The notes: generated from the letters alone by a model not told the origin. A stretch of 64,000 nucleotides of DNA from Acidobacteriaceae bacterium (GCA_027307045.1 DAHUXR010000001.1:56706-120705), one strand, 5' to 3'; shown: positions 48,406 through 57,871, numbered from the stretch's first letter. Program-made: numbers and translations.

Positions 48406-48562
48406 TTTGCCTCCAGTGCAGTTCGGGAACTCCCGATACCGCCTGTTCGTCACACATTAGGATGCGGACACCGATATTGTAGTCATAAGGAAAGTGCGGG
48501 TCTAGGGGAAAAGCTGGTCCCGTGTCCGCCCAGTATCCTGTCCGACCCTCAGGGCTCGTGTG

Positions 48563-48652
48563 GCACCGCCGCCCTCGGCGGTGCTCCGACCTTGGCTGTT
48601 TCCGCGTCTCAGCGCCCGGGGCCCCCAGCAAACCTGGTTTTGGTTTGTTGGG
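48563..48652. repeat. Two adjacent strong hairpins in an intergenic repeat-rich tract
   Basis: GCACCGCCG-ccct-CGGCGGTGC (48563-48584) and CCCAGCAAACC-tggtttt-GGTTTGTTGGG (48624-48652). Confidence 0.7.
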
Positions 48653-48872
48653 GTGGTCGACTCCGCGGTGGAACTTTTGGTTTTCCGATCACGTGCCATT
48701 CCGGCGATGTCGGCGATCACGGCGATCCCACCCCCCCTCCCTGGGTATCCCAAGGTATCCCAGATTGGCGTGGGTTTCACAGGTATCATTCGATTCCGGC
48801 CCTGTTTGGCGTGCACTTCAGCCACTAAGGCCCAAATTGGCGTAGGTTCCAGCAGGGTTCGGTTTGTGTTTT

Positions 48873-48960
48873 GGCCAAGAGCTAAAGGCCAAAAGCTAAA
48901 GGCCAAAAGCCAAAGGCCAAAAGCCAAGGGCCAAAAGCCAAGGGCCAAAAGCCAAGGGCC
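48873..48960 (+). repeat. 14-bp tandem repeat (GGCCAAAAGCYAAR), about 6 copies
   Basis: ggccaagagctaaa ggccaaaagctaaa ggccaaaagccaaa ggccaaaagccaag ggccaaaagccaag ggccaaaagccaag. Confidence 0.95.
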
Positions 48961-49321
48961 TTCCTTCGCTAGCTGCTTGTTGTCAAAGACCGTCCACTAC
49001 TTCACCTTTTCGCTCTGGAGCGAATTTCCCACTTTATCATTTTGTTCGCCTTTCTGTCAAGGAAAAAGCGCTCTCGCCAATCAAGAAATTGTCCATTCAC
49101 AGGGCGGAGCAGGCATTTATGCGTTCAGTTTCATAACATCCTTTACAGATTGTTCCGAGACATCCTTTACACTCCTGCCTGTGCCGAAGGCTCGAAAGCT
49201 CGTCTGCGCACCCTCGATGTACTCCCAACTAAGATGGTGGACCGCAGGCGCCCTCGCCTGCGCACCAGGGGCTTCAGGATTTTGTCGCACAGGGCCGGGG
49301 ATTCAACGGAATCAGCCTCAA

Positions 49322-49615
49322 CCATGGAAGCTCTCACCTTTTTCGTAATCCAGCCCGCACCCGTGGCTTTTTTTGATCGCTAGGTGCTTGCTTATTGTGA
49401 CTCCATGGGACGAAGAATTATTACTTGCGGGATTACAAAAAGCGGCTTGAAACTCAAATTGTCGGCGGAGCCTTTAACTGGAAACTATCGAACTCTGTCG
49501 TCCTGAGCGGCACGGCGCGACCCAGGGAGCGACGTAAAGTCGAAGGATCCCGAGGTCGCATCCTTGACCATGCCGCCTCAGGGAGTTCTACCGAGACATG
49601 GTTGTTTTCCAGCAA
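49322..49615. repeat. Direct-repeat copy A of a ~280-bp duplication
   Basis: Aligns to 50299-50575 (ccatggaa...tttttcgtaatccagcc...ttattac.tgc.ggattacaaaaa...ggcggagcc...ctgagcggcacg...gagacatggtt). Confidence 0.85.
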
Positions 49616-49702
49616 ATTCAGGATGGGCGATGGAGCACCTGCCTGCTCTATCTTCAAAATGAAGAAGTACCGCCTGAGGGCCGTTGCCAGGCGGAGATTC
49701 TT

Positions 49703-50302
49703 CTATCTGCGGGCGCTGATCCAAGAACCGACTCCCATCAAGGTGACGACCAGCAAGACAACCAGCGCCGCGATCGTCCGGTGATAGCGTCGCACCTTTG
49801 TCGGTTCGCCCGCTTGATCGGTCCAGAACACTCCCACCAGCGCATGGCGGCTGCGCCAGAGGATGGCCAACATGGATGCGAAGATAAATACCGATGTGCC
49901 CATTGCGCCCCAGGCGATGTGAAAAAACACGTTGATCATCACGATGTTGGTCATTACCGGCAACGTCAGGGCCGCGCCCAGCAGCGCGCTCTTGCGGAAC
50001 AACAGCAGCGCGCCGCCGCCAAGCTGGACCAGTCCCAGAATGACCGCATAGGCATGGGAATGGGCGTAATAGAACCAGGCAAGCTGATAGCCGCTGAGCG
50101 ATCCCACCGGCCGCAGCGCAATCTCCGGCGGAAGGCTGAACTGCCTGCCCAGCATCTTGCTCGAGGCATACATAAAGAGCAGAAACGCGGAAAGATACCG
50201 CAGCCAATCCAGATATTTGGGATAAGGGGCCCTGAATTCAGCCTCACCGGAGTCAGCCTCAGCCACTGATTGAGCCTCAGCCAAAGATTCAGCCTGAGCC
50301 AT
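49703..50302 (-). CDS. DoxX-family-like membrane protein
   Basis: YLDWLRYLSAFLLFMYASSKMLGRQF plus further TM helices; N-terminal Ala/Glu/Ser repeat. Confidence 0.7.
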   Translation of the reverse strand: MAQAESLAEAQSVAEADSGEAEFRAPYPKYLDWLRYLSAFLLFMYASSKMLGRQFSLPPEIALRPVGSLSGYQLAWFYYAHSHAYAVILGLVQLGGGALLLFRKSALLGAALTLPVMTNIVMINVFFHIAWGAMGTSVFIFASMLAILWRSRHALVGVFWTDQAGEPTKVRRYHRTIAALVVLLVVTLMGVGSWISARR

Positions 50303-50575
50303 GGAAACCGCCTTTTTCGTAATCCAGCCTCGCGCGATGGTTTTTTGAGCGACACGGCTTGCTTATGGTGACTCCACTGGCAACCAATTATTACCTGCAG
50401 GATTACAAAAAATGACGAAACTGCCGGCGGAGCCTGACCCTGAAATTTTCAACCCTGTCATCCTGAGCGGCACGGAGCGACGCAAGGCGCGACGTAAAGT
50501 CGAAGGACCCCGAGGTCGCATCCTTGACCATGCCGCTTCAGGGAGTTCTACCGAGACATGGTTACTTCCCAGCAA
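50299..50575. repeat. Direct-repeat copy B of the ~280-bp duplication
   Basis: See copy A; contains the presumed start region of the DoxX-like gene. Confidence 0.85.
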
Positions 50576-50691
50576 ACATGCAGGCCCGTTTTATCTTCAA
50601 AAGTGAAGCGGGATTGATCTGGCCTATCTTTGCATTCCACAGCCTGACTCGCAACAATCGGTAACACTGCGGGACGCAAGGGATTGGGTAC

Positions 50692-51262
50692 CTGGGAAAA
50701 TTGTGCACCAGCGATACACGAGTCCCGTAGGTGGCGACACACCTTCTCTGCGATGTAAGATTACCGCCCCAAACGGAGAACACATGTCCCACAGCTACGC
50801 ACAAAACCATATCCACCTTGTCTTCATGAGAAGGTATTTGCCCGCGCGACTTTCTGCCGCGCTTGTGGGCATACACGGCTGCCATCTGCAAAAATCATGA
50901 TCTGTTGACCTTTGCCGTCGGCGGCATGGAAGACCACATGCATCTCCTTTTCCGGCTGCCTCCCACAATGCCGGGCAGAAGCCGTGGCCCTTGTGAAATC
51001 CAATTCCTCAACGTGGATCAAAGAACAGCGAAAGAATTTTGCGTGGCAGGAAGGATACGGGGCCTTTAGCGCGAGCTCTTCCCAGATCTCGACCGTAATT
51101 AAATACATCGACAATCAGGAAGCGCATCACCGCAAGATCAGCTTTGAAGACGAGTTCATATCCTTATTGAAGAAACACAAAATACCCTACGACCCGAAAT
51201 ATGTATTCGGTTAGTGTCGCCGCCTACGGGGCTCGCATCGGTAGCTGCAAACGTTTCCCAGG
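50692..51262 (+). mobile_element. REP-associated/IS200-like transposase remnant bounded by ~50-bp imperfect inverted repeats
   Basis: acctgggaaaattgtgcaccagcgatacacgagtcccgtaggtggcgacac versus reverse complement of gtgtcgccgcctacggggctcgcatcggtagctgcaaacgtttcccaggg. Confidence 0.75.
50784..51214 (+). pseudogene. REP-associated tyrosine transposase (RAYT/TnpA-REP), frame-disrupted
   Basis: MSHSYAQNHIHLVF in one frame, LPRLWAYTAAICKNHDLLTFAVGGMEDHMHLLFRLPPTMP in a second, AEAVALVKSNSSTWIKEQRKNFAWQEGYGAFS...HKIPYDPKYVFG in a third. Confidence 0.88.
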
Positions 51263-51359
51263 GCTTCCGCACCTGGGCTAGGATTGTTCGCGCTCTCCGG
51301 CGCTGGAGTGTCGAAGCGTTGGCGGCCGTGTGCCGGCTTTCAGATGTCGAGGTCGATCA

Positions 51360-52172
51360 TCACAGCCGCGATTCACCGCGCAGACGCGCAGTCGCGGAGA
51401 ATGGCAGCGCAACCTGTTTCGCACTTGGCAGCGGCTTGCCGACCGGAATCGGCTCTTCACGGTATAGCCGAATAGTATTTCGCACGGCGGAAATCACCAT
51501 AATCAGCAACATGCCGGAAATGCCGAGCGTCCCTGCCACGTCGAAAAGCCGGTGAGCGCGGCCGAAGAGATGCACGGTGGACTTCCACAGCACCGCAAGA
51601 TTGCCGAGGGAAAGCAGGATTCGCAATTCCGTGGGTCCCATCTTGTAGTAGGAAATCTTGAAGTCGCCCACGGCGTATGTGGCCAGATAAATTTCAACCG
51701 ACAACATTAGATAAGCGATGAGCAATCCCAGCGCGACCGCCGGTGACATGTATCGCGACAGCGCCAGGCCGCCGAGAAGGAAGAACGCGCTGAAAGCGTC
51801 CACAATATGGTCAACATAAAAGCCGTAGCGCGGGCGCGAGTGGTCACGGAAGCGGGCCAGCGTTCCGTCCAGCGAGTCGCCCAGCCAGTTGAGCGCCAGG
51901 CAAATCACGACCACAATCAAGCCAAGGCGGTTGCTGGCGGACCACCAGTAAGCCGCGCTGGCCGCCGCCATGGAAAGCAAGCCGAGCAATGTCAGATGGT
52001 CAGAGTTAATCCACGCAGGCGTCCGGGCAGCCAGCCAGATCAGGGCGCGTTTTTCCGCGTTGGCCAGGAAGCTTTGCTGGATCCGCTTGGCTTCCCGGAA
52101 GCTCGTCTTGCTTGAGCTAGGGTTAGAAATGGTTTGGGTGGATGGCCGATGGTTGAGCATTTTTTGAATCAC
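51360..52172 (-). CDS. CDP-alcohol phosphatidyltransferase family protein
   Basis: LNWLGDSLDGTLARFRDHSRPRYGFYVDHIVDAF (DGxxARxxxxxxxxGxxxDxxxD). Confidence 0.9.
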   Translation of the reverse strand: MIQKMLNHRPSTQTISNPSSSKTSFREAKRIQQSFLANAEKRALIWLAARTPAWINSDHLTLLGLLSMAAASAAYWWSASNRLGLIVVVICLALNWLGDSLDGTLARFRDHSRPRYGFYVDHIVDAFSAFFLLGGLALSRYMSPAVALGLLIAYLMLSVEIYLATYAVGDFKISYYKMGPTELRILLSLGNLAVLWKSTVHLFGRAHRLFDVAGTLGISGMLLIMVISAVRNTIRLYREEPIPVGKPLPSAKQVALPFSATARLRGESRL

Positions 52173-52536
52173 CTCCGATTCACGATTCGCCTGCGACCCG
52201 GAGCAAGGGGCTGGAAGAAAGCCTTGGAAGGAGCGCGCTTTTCCGCCAGACCCCGCTGCGGTCGCTTGCTATGAGGGCACTTTGCTCCCGGACGAAATCA
52301 ACCGGCAATGCACCCGCGCTCAACTGCGGGTAAAACCAGTATCAACTACGTAAGTAACGGAAAAAACGATGGTTAGAACGCTCTGGAGATCAAAAATGCA
52401 AGTCGAAACAAAGCCGGCTGAGGTCGGAAAGTCCAGAAAAAGCCAGTTGGGTGCCGCCGGGAATGGTGCGCAGCATGGTACGGGGTCAAAGAATATCCTT
52501 GAGCAGCGGGGACGGCAGGCAGCAGAATGAGAAACC

Positions 52537-52926
52537 GTGTTCACTTATAAAGGCGTCGACCACATTGCGCTGGTAACCAGGAAGCTGGCAGCCATGAAGA
52601 CCTTTTATATTGAGAAGCTGGGAATGACCCTGGAACAAGAGAGCAAATCAAAGGCCGGTTACAACATTGTGACGCTCCGGGCTGGGGAGTCGCTGGTCGA
52701 TTTGTTTGAAGCTTCGCCCACAAACCCGGCGCCCACGGCCAATTTGAGCGAAGAACATATTTGCCTATCTGCCACAGGATCAAGTATTTACGACGTCATC
52801 GCCACCTTCAAGCGCAAGGGGATGGATCCCTCGCCGGCGGAGGTCAACAACGGGTCGAAAGGCAAAGGGCTTTCCACCTGGGTGCGCGATCCGGACGGTC
52901 ATAAGATCGAAATCAAGATGGATTGA
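52537..52926 (+). CDS. VOC family (glyoxalase-like) protein
   Basis: YKGVDHIALVTRKLAAMKTFYIEKLGMTLEQE...WVRDPDGHKIEIKMD; GTG start. Confidence 0.88.
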   Translation: MFTYKGVDHIALVTRKLAAMKTFYIEKLGMTLEQESKSKAGYNIVTLRAGESLVDLFEASPTNPAPTANLSEEHICLSATGSSIYDVIATFKRKGMDPSPAEVNNGSKGKGLSTWVRDPDGHKIEIKMD

Positions 52927-53214
52927 AGCCACGGACGGAAGCAAAAAACACTTTCATAGGCCTTAGATTTTGCACTAGAATCTGTGCACGCTGGCGTTTT
53001 GATGGGAAGCGAGAAAAGCCTTTAAACATCGGATCGGGACATGGCCTTTGTGCTTGGTACATGTCCCAATACCATCTTGCGATGTACTAAGTAAAAGCTT
53101 CTAATCACAACTGCTTGAGTTAGTCAGCACGGCAACATAAAAATAAAGACCAGTTGGCGAACCCTCAATAGCTTCCCCGAGTCGCCGATGCTCTAGTTTT
53201 CTCCAGGAGAGTTT

Positions 53215-54483
53215 ATGCAGATCGGTGTCTACGGTTGTGGTTATCTGGGAACTGTAGTGGCTGCTTGTCTTGCCGATTTTGGCGTGCCCGTGACAGCGTA
53301 CGGCAGCGACTCCGTGAATACCACGTTGCTGGCCAGCGGCATTTTGCCCTTCCATGAAAAGAATTTAAGTGACATTGTCCGCCGCGGCGTGCGTTCCGGG
53401 CGGCTGATGTATTCCACGCACTTGCAGTCCATGGTGCAGCGCGCTGAAATCATCTACCTGGCTGAAGACGCCAACCGTGACATGGAAGCAATCTCCATGG
53501 AGATTGCCAATTACTGCGACCACGGTCAGATTCTGGTCCTGGTCACCCCTGTACCAGTGGGCACGGCGCACAGGATTGAAGAACGCCTCAAGGCTTCCGG
53601 AAAGAACATCACCGTAGTGTCCCATCCGCTGTTCCTGTCTGAAGGTTGCGCGGTGGAAGACTTCAACTGGCCGGACAGAATCGTTCTGGGAACCACATCA
53701 AACGCGGCTGTGACTTCGCTGAAAGCTCTTTATCGACCGCTGGTGATGCGCGGCGTTCCGGTAATTGTGACCAGCCATCAGACAGCGGAGCTGGTGCGTG
53801 AAGCTTCAACGGCATTCCTGGCGACCAAGGTTTCCTTTATCAACGAACTTTCAAGCTTGTGTGAACGCATCAATGCCGATGCGGTTGATCTTTCTCTTGC
53901 CCTTGGACTGGATAAACGCATTGCGCCGCGGTCATTGCAGCCGGGATCGCTGGGCGGAAGCTTTACTGAGTCAGACATGGACTCGCTCGCCAATCTGGCC
54001 GCAGGCTCCGGCGTGTCACTCAAGATCCTGAGCGCCGCGCGGGAAGTGAATCAGGAATTCTGCGGACGCATCATGCGGAAAATCAACAGCGCCATGGGCT
54101 CCGTTGAAGGCAAACAAGTCGGACTGCTGGGACTGGCGTTCAAGCCGAATACGAATTCCGTTGTCAGCTCCGGCTCCATTCGCCTAGCGCGCAGCCTGAT
54201 GGAAAGCGGCGCGCACGTGAAGGCCTATGATCCCATTGCAATGCCGGACGCGCAGCAGGAACTCAGCGGCAACGTGCGCTATTGCGACTCAGCTTATGCC
54301 GTTGCTGAAGGCGCGGACGCGTTGGTTCTGGGCACAGGCTGGCCGGAATTCCGCACGCTCGACTTTGACCGTATCCGCCGCATCATCCGCAACCCGGTGG
54401 TGGTGGACACCAAGAACCTGCTCGACGGTCCCCGCATGAAGGCCCTGGGCTTTGAATATATGGGCGTTGGCCGCGGCGCATAA
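53215..54483 (+). CDS. ugd: UDP-glucose/GDP-mannose dehydrogenase family protein
   Basis: IGVYGCGYLGTVVAACLADFG; LGLAFKPNTNSVVSSGSIRLARSLMESGAHVKAYDP. Confidence 0.85.
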   Translation: MQIGVYGCGYLGTVVAACLADFGVPVTAYGSDSVNTTLLASGILPFHEKNLSDIVRRGVRSGRLMYSTHLQSMVQRAEIIYLAEDANRDMEAISMEIANYCDHGQILVLVTPVPVGTAHRIEERLKASGKNITVVSHPLFLSEGCAVEDFNWPDRIVLGTTSNAAVTSLKALYRPLVMRGVPVIVTSHQTAELVREASTAFLATKVSFINELSSLCERINADAVDLSLALGLDKRIAPRSLQPGSLGGSFTESDMDSLANLAAGSGVSLKILSAAREVNQEFCGRIMRKINSAMGSVEGKQVGLLGLAFKPNTNSVVSSGSIRLARSLMESGAHVKAYDPIAMPDAQQELSGNVRYCDSAYAVAEGADALVLGTGWPEFRTLDFDRIRRIIRNPVVVDTKNLLDGPRMKALGFEYMGVGRGA

Positions 54484-54504
54484 GTTTCCTGAATCATCAA
54501 AGTG

Positions 54505-54535
54505 AAAGCCCCTGCTTTTGTGGCAGGGGCTTTTT
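54505..54535 (+). terminator. Rho-independent terminator after ugd
   Basis: AAAGCCCCTGC-TTTTGTG-GCAGGGGCTTTTT. Confidence 0.9.
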
Positions 54536-54569
54536 GCTGCTTAAGACATTTCTTGCGTGCGAAATAAAT

Positions 54570-54788
54570 TTAGAAACACGGGAAGAAGATGCCGCTGTTT
54601 CCGTCATTGGGTTTCAGGTGGTCATGCAGGCTGGTCTTTTGCCATGACCACGCGGAGCCGGTTGAAGTCCAGTATTGCCATTTCACCCAGCCGTAGGTGT
54701 TGTTGTAAGTAAACTCTTCTTTGAATTTGCAGTCGGCTGGGCCTCCCGAGCCTGTAGTGCAGCTGTATTCATAATCGACAAGGACCAA
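54570..54788 (-). CDS. Possible small hypothetical protein rich in W/Y/T/N
   Basis: 72-aa ORF (TTG start) with protein-like composition; no recognisable family. Confidence 0.3.
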   Translation of the reverse strand: MVLVDYEYSCTTGSGGPADCKFKEEFTYNNTYGWVKWQYWTSTGSAWSWQKTSLHDHLKPNDGNSGIFFPCF

Positions 54789-54789
54789 A

Positions 54790-54889
54790 CGGATTGGGCA
54801 CGCCGGCTGGAACTTCGGCGGTCATCGTCAGAGCCAGCAGCGCCAGCGGCGGCGCCACGGCCACCAGCACAGTGAATCTCACGGTGCAG
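54790..54889 (+). pseudogene. C-terminal remnant of an Ig-like/adhesin-type repeat protein
   Basis: Frame reads NGLGTPAGTSAVIVRASSASGGATATSTVNLTVQ*, typical of the last strand of bacterial Ig-like repeat proteins, with no upstream coding part. Confidence 0.5.
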
Positions 54890-54909
54890 TAGGAGCAATT
54901 AGCAAACCG

Positions 54910-55060
54910 GGTCAGCCACAGATTACGCAGATCGACGCAGATCAAAATAATTAGCCGCGAATCAAAAAGAAGCGAATCATTTCTAACTTGATCCGTATAT
55001 ATTTCGCGAAATTTGCGGCTGACGTCTCTTATCTGCGAGCATCAGCGCAAATCTGCGGCG
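54910..55060. repeat. Intergenic 'CCACAGATTACGCAGAT' type repeat
   Basis: gccacagattacgcagatcgacgcagat...gccgcgaatc...gcgcaaatctgcggc. Confidence 0.55.
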
Positions 55061-55070
55061 AAGAAGAAGT

Positions 55071-56684
55071 TTATGCCGTCCTTGCCACCTCATACAGATA
55101 TTCCACATAGGACATCACTGCGCCGTCAATGCCCTGGACCTTCGGATTGCTGGATTCGATCACGTAGTATTCATTGGGAGCGTGCGCGCCGCTGCCGTGG
55201 CCAAGGCCGAAGTGTCCTGCGGGCAGGCGCAACGGATCGCCGGTGAAAACATATCCGGGCCATGAGCCGGCCAGACGCGGCATCACGATGGGATCGATTC
55301 CATTGCGTTTGTACACGGCATGTTCCGCGCGCACAACTGCTGCATCAGCAGGCGTGGTGGTGGGATCATAGCCGCCGGTCATGTTGACCTCGATGTCGCC
55401 AAAGCCGTTCTTTGCCAGATGCGCCTTGAGCGCAGCCAGCGCGTCGGCGGCGGTCATGTCAGGCACCAGGCGCATGTCCATCTTGGCCATGGCGCGATGC
55501 GGCAGGATCGTCTTTCCGCCGGGGCCAGTGTAGCCACCCACAAGGCCTTCAATGTTCACGGTTGGTTTTGACACCAGCAGCTCCAGTGATTCCTCAAAGC
55601 TCACGTCATGTACCCAGTGCTCTACGCCCATCTGTTTCATCAGCGCTTTTTCGTCAAGGCGTCGCGCGGCTTCTGCGACCATAGCTTTTTCCTGCGCGGA
55701 GATCGGCCGCGCCTTATCGGCAAATCCGGCAATCGCTGGATCGTTGCCGTCAGCGGAGACCAGCGTGTTCAGCGCTTTTACCAGATGCCACGCAGGTGAA
55801 TCGAGCCGCGCCTTGTTGCTGGAGTGGATGTCGGCTTTGGGACCGCGTCCCCACTTCTCACCGCTGGAAACCAGTTCCAGTTCCACCACGCCTTTCGCGC
55901 CCAGAAACGCCGTAACTTTTCCGTCAGGGTCTTGCGAAGCAAACGGCATAAAGATTCCCACCGTTTTCTTCAGCGCGGCCAGAACTTCCGGCCGGTGGAC
56001 CACCTGGGCAAAATGCGGCGAGCCAATTTCTTCTTCTCCTTCAGCCACAAAAACAAAGTTCACCGGGAGCTTGCGGCCCGCGCCGCGGATCGCGTGCAGC
56101 GCCGCCAGGAAAGTTGATTCAGGCCCTTTCTGGTTGACCGCGCCGCGACCCACCACAACTTTGCCGAAGCCCGGCTTATCCACGATGCGAGCCTCCCACG
56201 GCGGTGACGACCACTCTGAGGGATCGACCTGCTTCACGTCATACATAAAATAAAGGCCAAGAGTTTTGGGAGCGCCCGCGTCCAGCGTGGCAAAGATTCC
56301 CGGCTGTCCGTCCGTAGGGATTTTTGTCACCTGCTGGAAGCCGGCGTCGCGCAGCATCTGCATGGCGAGTTCGCAACCTTCATTCATCCCGCGATTTTCC
56401 GCGGCGATGGAAGGCTGCTTCATCCACGTCTGCATCCGCTGCACGGTTTCATCATGGCGCTTGGTGATCTCAGCGCGAATAGCGGACAAGTCATCGTCAA
56501 ACCCAGTGAGGCCGGTGGCGGAAGCAAAGACATCTTCCGTAGCGCTTATCCAGCCTGGGAGCGCAAGACTCGCTGCTCCCGCGGCTGCGCCCACCAGGAA
56601 GCTGCGCCGATCAAACGGATTGCCGGATGGTTCTGCCGGCGCTACGCTGGCTTTCAAGTTTTTCTGCTCTGATTTGCTGGACAT
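55071..56684 (-). CDS. M20-family peptidase/dipeptidase with Tat-type signal
   Basis: RRSFLVGAAAGAASLALPG; YFMYDVKQVDPSEWSSPPWEA; FVAEGEEEIGSPHF; start at 56684. Confidence 0.9.
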   Translation of the reverse strand: MSSKSEQKNLKASVAPAEPSGNPFDRRSFLVGAAAGAASLALPGWISATEDVFASATGLTGFDDDLSAIRAEITKRHDETVQRMQTWMKQPSIAAENRGMNEGCELAMQMLRDAGFQQVTKIPTDGQPGIFATLDAGAPKTLGLYFMYDVKQVDPSEWSSPPWEARIVDKPGFGKVVVGRGAVNQKGPESTFLAALHAIRGAGRKLPVNFVFVAEGEEEIGSPHFAQVVHRPEVLAALKKTVGIFMPFASQDPDGKVTAFLGAKGVVELELVSSGEKWGRGPKADIHSSNKARLDSPAWHLVKALNTLVSADGNDPAIAGFADKARPISAQEKAMVAEAARRLDEKALMKQMGVEHWVHDVSFEESLELLVSKPTVNIEGLVGGYTGPGGKTILPHRAMAKMDMRLVPDMTAADALAALKAHLAKNGFGDIEVNMTGGYDPTTTPADAAVVRAEHAVYKRNGIDPIVMPRLAGSWPGYVFTGDPLRLPAGHFGLGHGSGAHAPNEYYVIESSNPKVQGIDGAVMSYVEYLYEVARTA

Positions 56685-56821
56685 AAGGGCGTCTCCTGGA
56701 TAAAGAGGTACGAAATAACGATGCGGCGAATTATAAGACGCGAAGAGAGGCCGCGCATCCTCAATCTTCAATCTTCGGTCCGGCAGTAACACCCGGGTAT
56801 ACTCAAGTTTTGGGCGAGACG

Positions 56822-57586
56822 ATGAATCGTGCTGAAAAAAACGGCGCCAGGCTGGCGGCCGCAATGGTTGTGCTGTCTCCGCTGCTGGTATGCCAGGGAA
56901 TCTATGTCCGTCGTGTGACGCCCAAATTACCGGAGGCCGACGGACCTCGCTCAGGCGAAGCCGGCTGCGGAGCGCCATTGCGACTGATGGTCCTGGGGGA
57001 TTCGGCCGCGGCCGGAGTAGGTGTGCGTACCCAGGAAGAAGCGCTTGCCGGTTATATGGTGAGCGGGCTCAAGAAGAAATTCCGTGTCGCCTGGAAAGTG
57101 GAAGCGCAGACGGGCGCCACCACCCGCAGCACCATCGCCAGCCTCAAAAGCATGGCGCAGGAACCATTCGCCGCCGTCGCAATATCGCTGGGCGTCAATG
57201 ATGTTACCTGTGGAAGGCGCGCAACTACGTGGCTGGCCGAGCTGGATGAGTTAGCCGGTCTCTTGCGCCTTAAGTTTGGTGCACAGAGGATGCTCTGGAG
57301 CGGACTGCCGCCGATGCATGAATTTCCCGCGTTGCCGCAGCCGTTGCGCTGGTATCTGGGAGCCAGAGCGAAATGGTTTGGCCGCCTCCTGCGCGAATGG
57401 GCGGAGCCGCAACCTGACTGCGTGTTCGTCGCTGTGCCAGCCGGCGGTTACGGGCCGATGATGGCGGAAGATGGCTTTCATCCGGGGCCCCGTATGTATG
57501 AGATGTGGGGCGCGGAGATGGCAAGACGGATCATGGAAGGCCGCGGATTATTTCCGCATGAACCAACAGCGGCCCAAAAGGACTAA
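56822..57586 (+). CDS. SGNH/GDSL hydrolase family protein
   Basis: LMVLGDSAAAGVGV; ISLGVNDVTCG; DGFHPG. Confidence 0.9.
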   Translation: MNRAEKNGARLAAAMVVLSPLLVCQGIYVRRVTPKLPEADGPRSGEAGCGAPLRLMVLGDSAAAGVGVRTQEEALAGYMVSGLKKKFRVAWKVEAQTGATTRSTIASLKSMAQEPFAAVAISLGVNDVTCGRRATTWLAELDELAGLLRLKFGAQRMLWSGLPPMHEFPALPQPLRWYLGARAKWFGRLLREWAEPQPDCVFVAVPAGGYGPMMAEDGFHPGPRMYEMWGAEMARRIMEGRGLFPHEPTAAQKD

Positions 57587-57622
57587 TAGATTTTGTGCGT
57601 TCACTATCGACAATGCCGCAGC

Positions 57623-57871
57623 TTAAGTCGGGCGATACGCTCTTTCCACCCTCTCAACTACTCTCTTTACGTATCGTGGCTTTTTCCCTTTTATGACCCG
57701 GAACTTACGGCCGCAGGTAGGGCAGGGCGGAACAAAATACAATTCCTCATGCGGCGCCAGCATCAGGTGGTCGCATTTGCAGCGCCAGGCCACATGGTTG
57801 CCAAGCCCGCGTCCATAGGTCGTTTCGCCGTCTTTCCACTGGATCGGAACGTCTTCATAAAATCTGGCCAT
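57623..57871 (-). CDS. Small zinc-ribbon-like hypothetical protein
   Basis: WRCKCDHLMLAPHEELYFVPPCPTCGRKFRVIKGKKPRYVKRV. Confidence 0.6.
   Translation of the reverse strand: MARFYEDVPIQWKDGETTYGRGLGNHVAWRCKCDHLMLAPHEELYFVPPCPTCGRKFRVIKGKKPRYVKRVVERVERAYRPT

Noticed and set aside
48873-48960. CRISPR interpretation of the 14-bp tandem repeat
   Set aside because: Head-to-tail minisatellite with no spacers.
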